From Moraxellaceae bacterium UBA2031 (GTDB taxonomy: Bacteria > Pseudomonadota > Gammaproteobacteria > Pseudomonadales > Moraxellaceae), in assembly GCA_002333145.1 (NCBI GenBank), contig DDBN01000079.1, positions 1-15,879 on the forward strand: DNA of 15,879 nt, written 5' to 3'. The notes beneath the pieces were generated by a model, which was not told where the DNA came from, did not search any database, and was given only the letters and a program-made list of their open reading frames with translations. Both the position numbers and the translations under genes were made by a program. Below, one piece after another: positions 15,833 through 15,879 of this stretch (positions within the stretch are counted from its first letter, which is position 1; every line of letters begins with the position of its first letter).

Positions 15833-15863
15833 AAAAAAACCCGGCGAGTTGCCGGGTTTTTTT
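15833..15863. terminator. Intrinsic terminator after the M48 gene
   Basis: Seven A plus CCCGGC (15833-15845) pair perfectly with GCCGGG plus seven T (15851-15863) around GAGTT. It lies about 76 bases after the protease stop. The symmetric A and T runs make it usable from both strands. The 76 bases before it hold nothing else recognisable. Confidence 0.93.
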
Positions 15864-15879
15864 ACGGGGTTGATTTTAT

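Overview
The window comes from a gammaproteobacterial chromosome. The proton ATP synthase operon has the order atpI-B-E-F-H-A-G-D-C, followed by glmU and glmS, as in enteric bacteria, pseudomonads and marine gammaproteobacteria. The protein sequences (for example the subunit beta segment around [20 protein letters not shown], and the GlmS C-terminus PRNLAKSVTVE) match this class closely. Base composition looks moderate (roughly 50-55% GC by eye). A marine, Alcanivorax- or Oceanospirillales-like host is plausible, but the sequence does not prove it.

Layout. (1) 1-568: the cut end of an intrinsic terminator, then a reverse-strand gene for a small outer-membrane beta-barrel protein with a signal peptide, resembling the Ax21 family. 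(2) 569-926: a gene-free stretch with a 14-bp perfect palindrome and, at its right end, a promoter (TTGCGG, 17 bp, TATAAT) for the ATP synthase operon. (3) 927-8170: a 12-codon leader ORF overlapping the GTG start of atpI, then the eight F1Fo structural genes, with strong hairpins lacking a T-tract at the atpE/F, atpA/G and atpD/C junctions. A perfect-stem terminator follows atpC. (4) 8276-11543: glmU and glmS, making UDP-GlcNAc and its precursor GlcN-6-P, with a hairpin touching the glmS ribosome-binding site. (5) 11544-11772: a convergent junction with a 16-bp-stem bidirectional terminator. (6) 11773-13260, reverse: a SulP-family anion transporter with a STAS domain. (7) 13261-13582: a divergent intergenic region. 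(8) 13583-15756: a DUF898/YjgN-type membrane protein and an M48 zinc metalloprotease overlapping by ATGA, closed by a perfect-stem terminator at 15833-15863.

Most of the window is conserved housekeeping DNA, and no defence system, mobile element, CRISPR array, tRNA or rRNA is visible. The least ordinary items are: a diverged, out-of-frame second copy of the atpG C-terminal codons directly after the atpG stop; the leader ORF coupled to atpI; the hairpin abutting the glmS ribosome-binding site; the internally repeated DUF898 protein coupled to an M48 protease; and an outer-membrane protein gene where parB usually precedes atpI.
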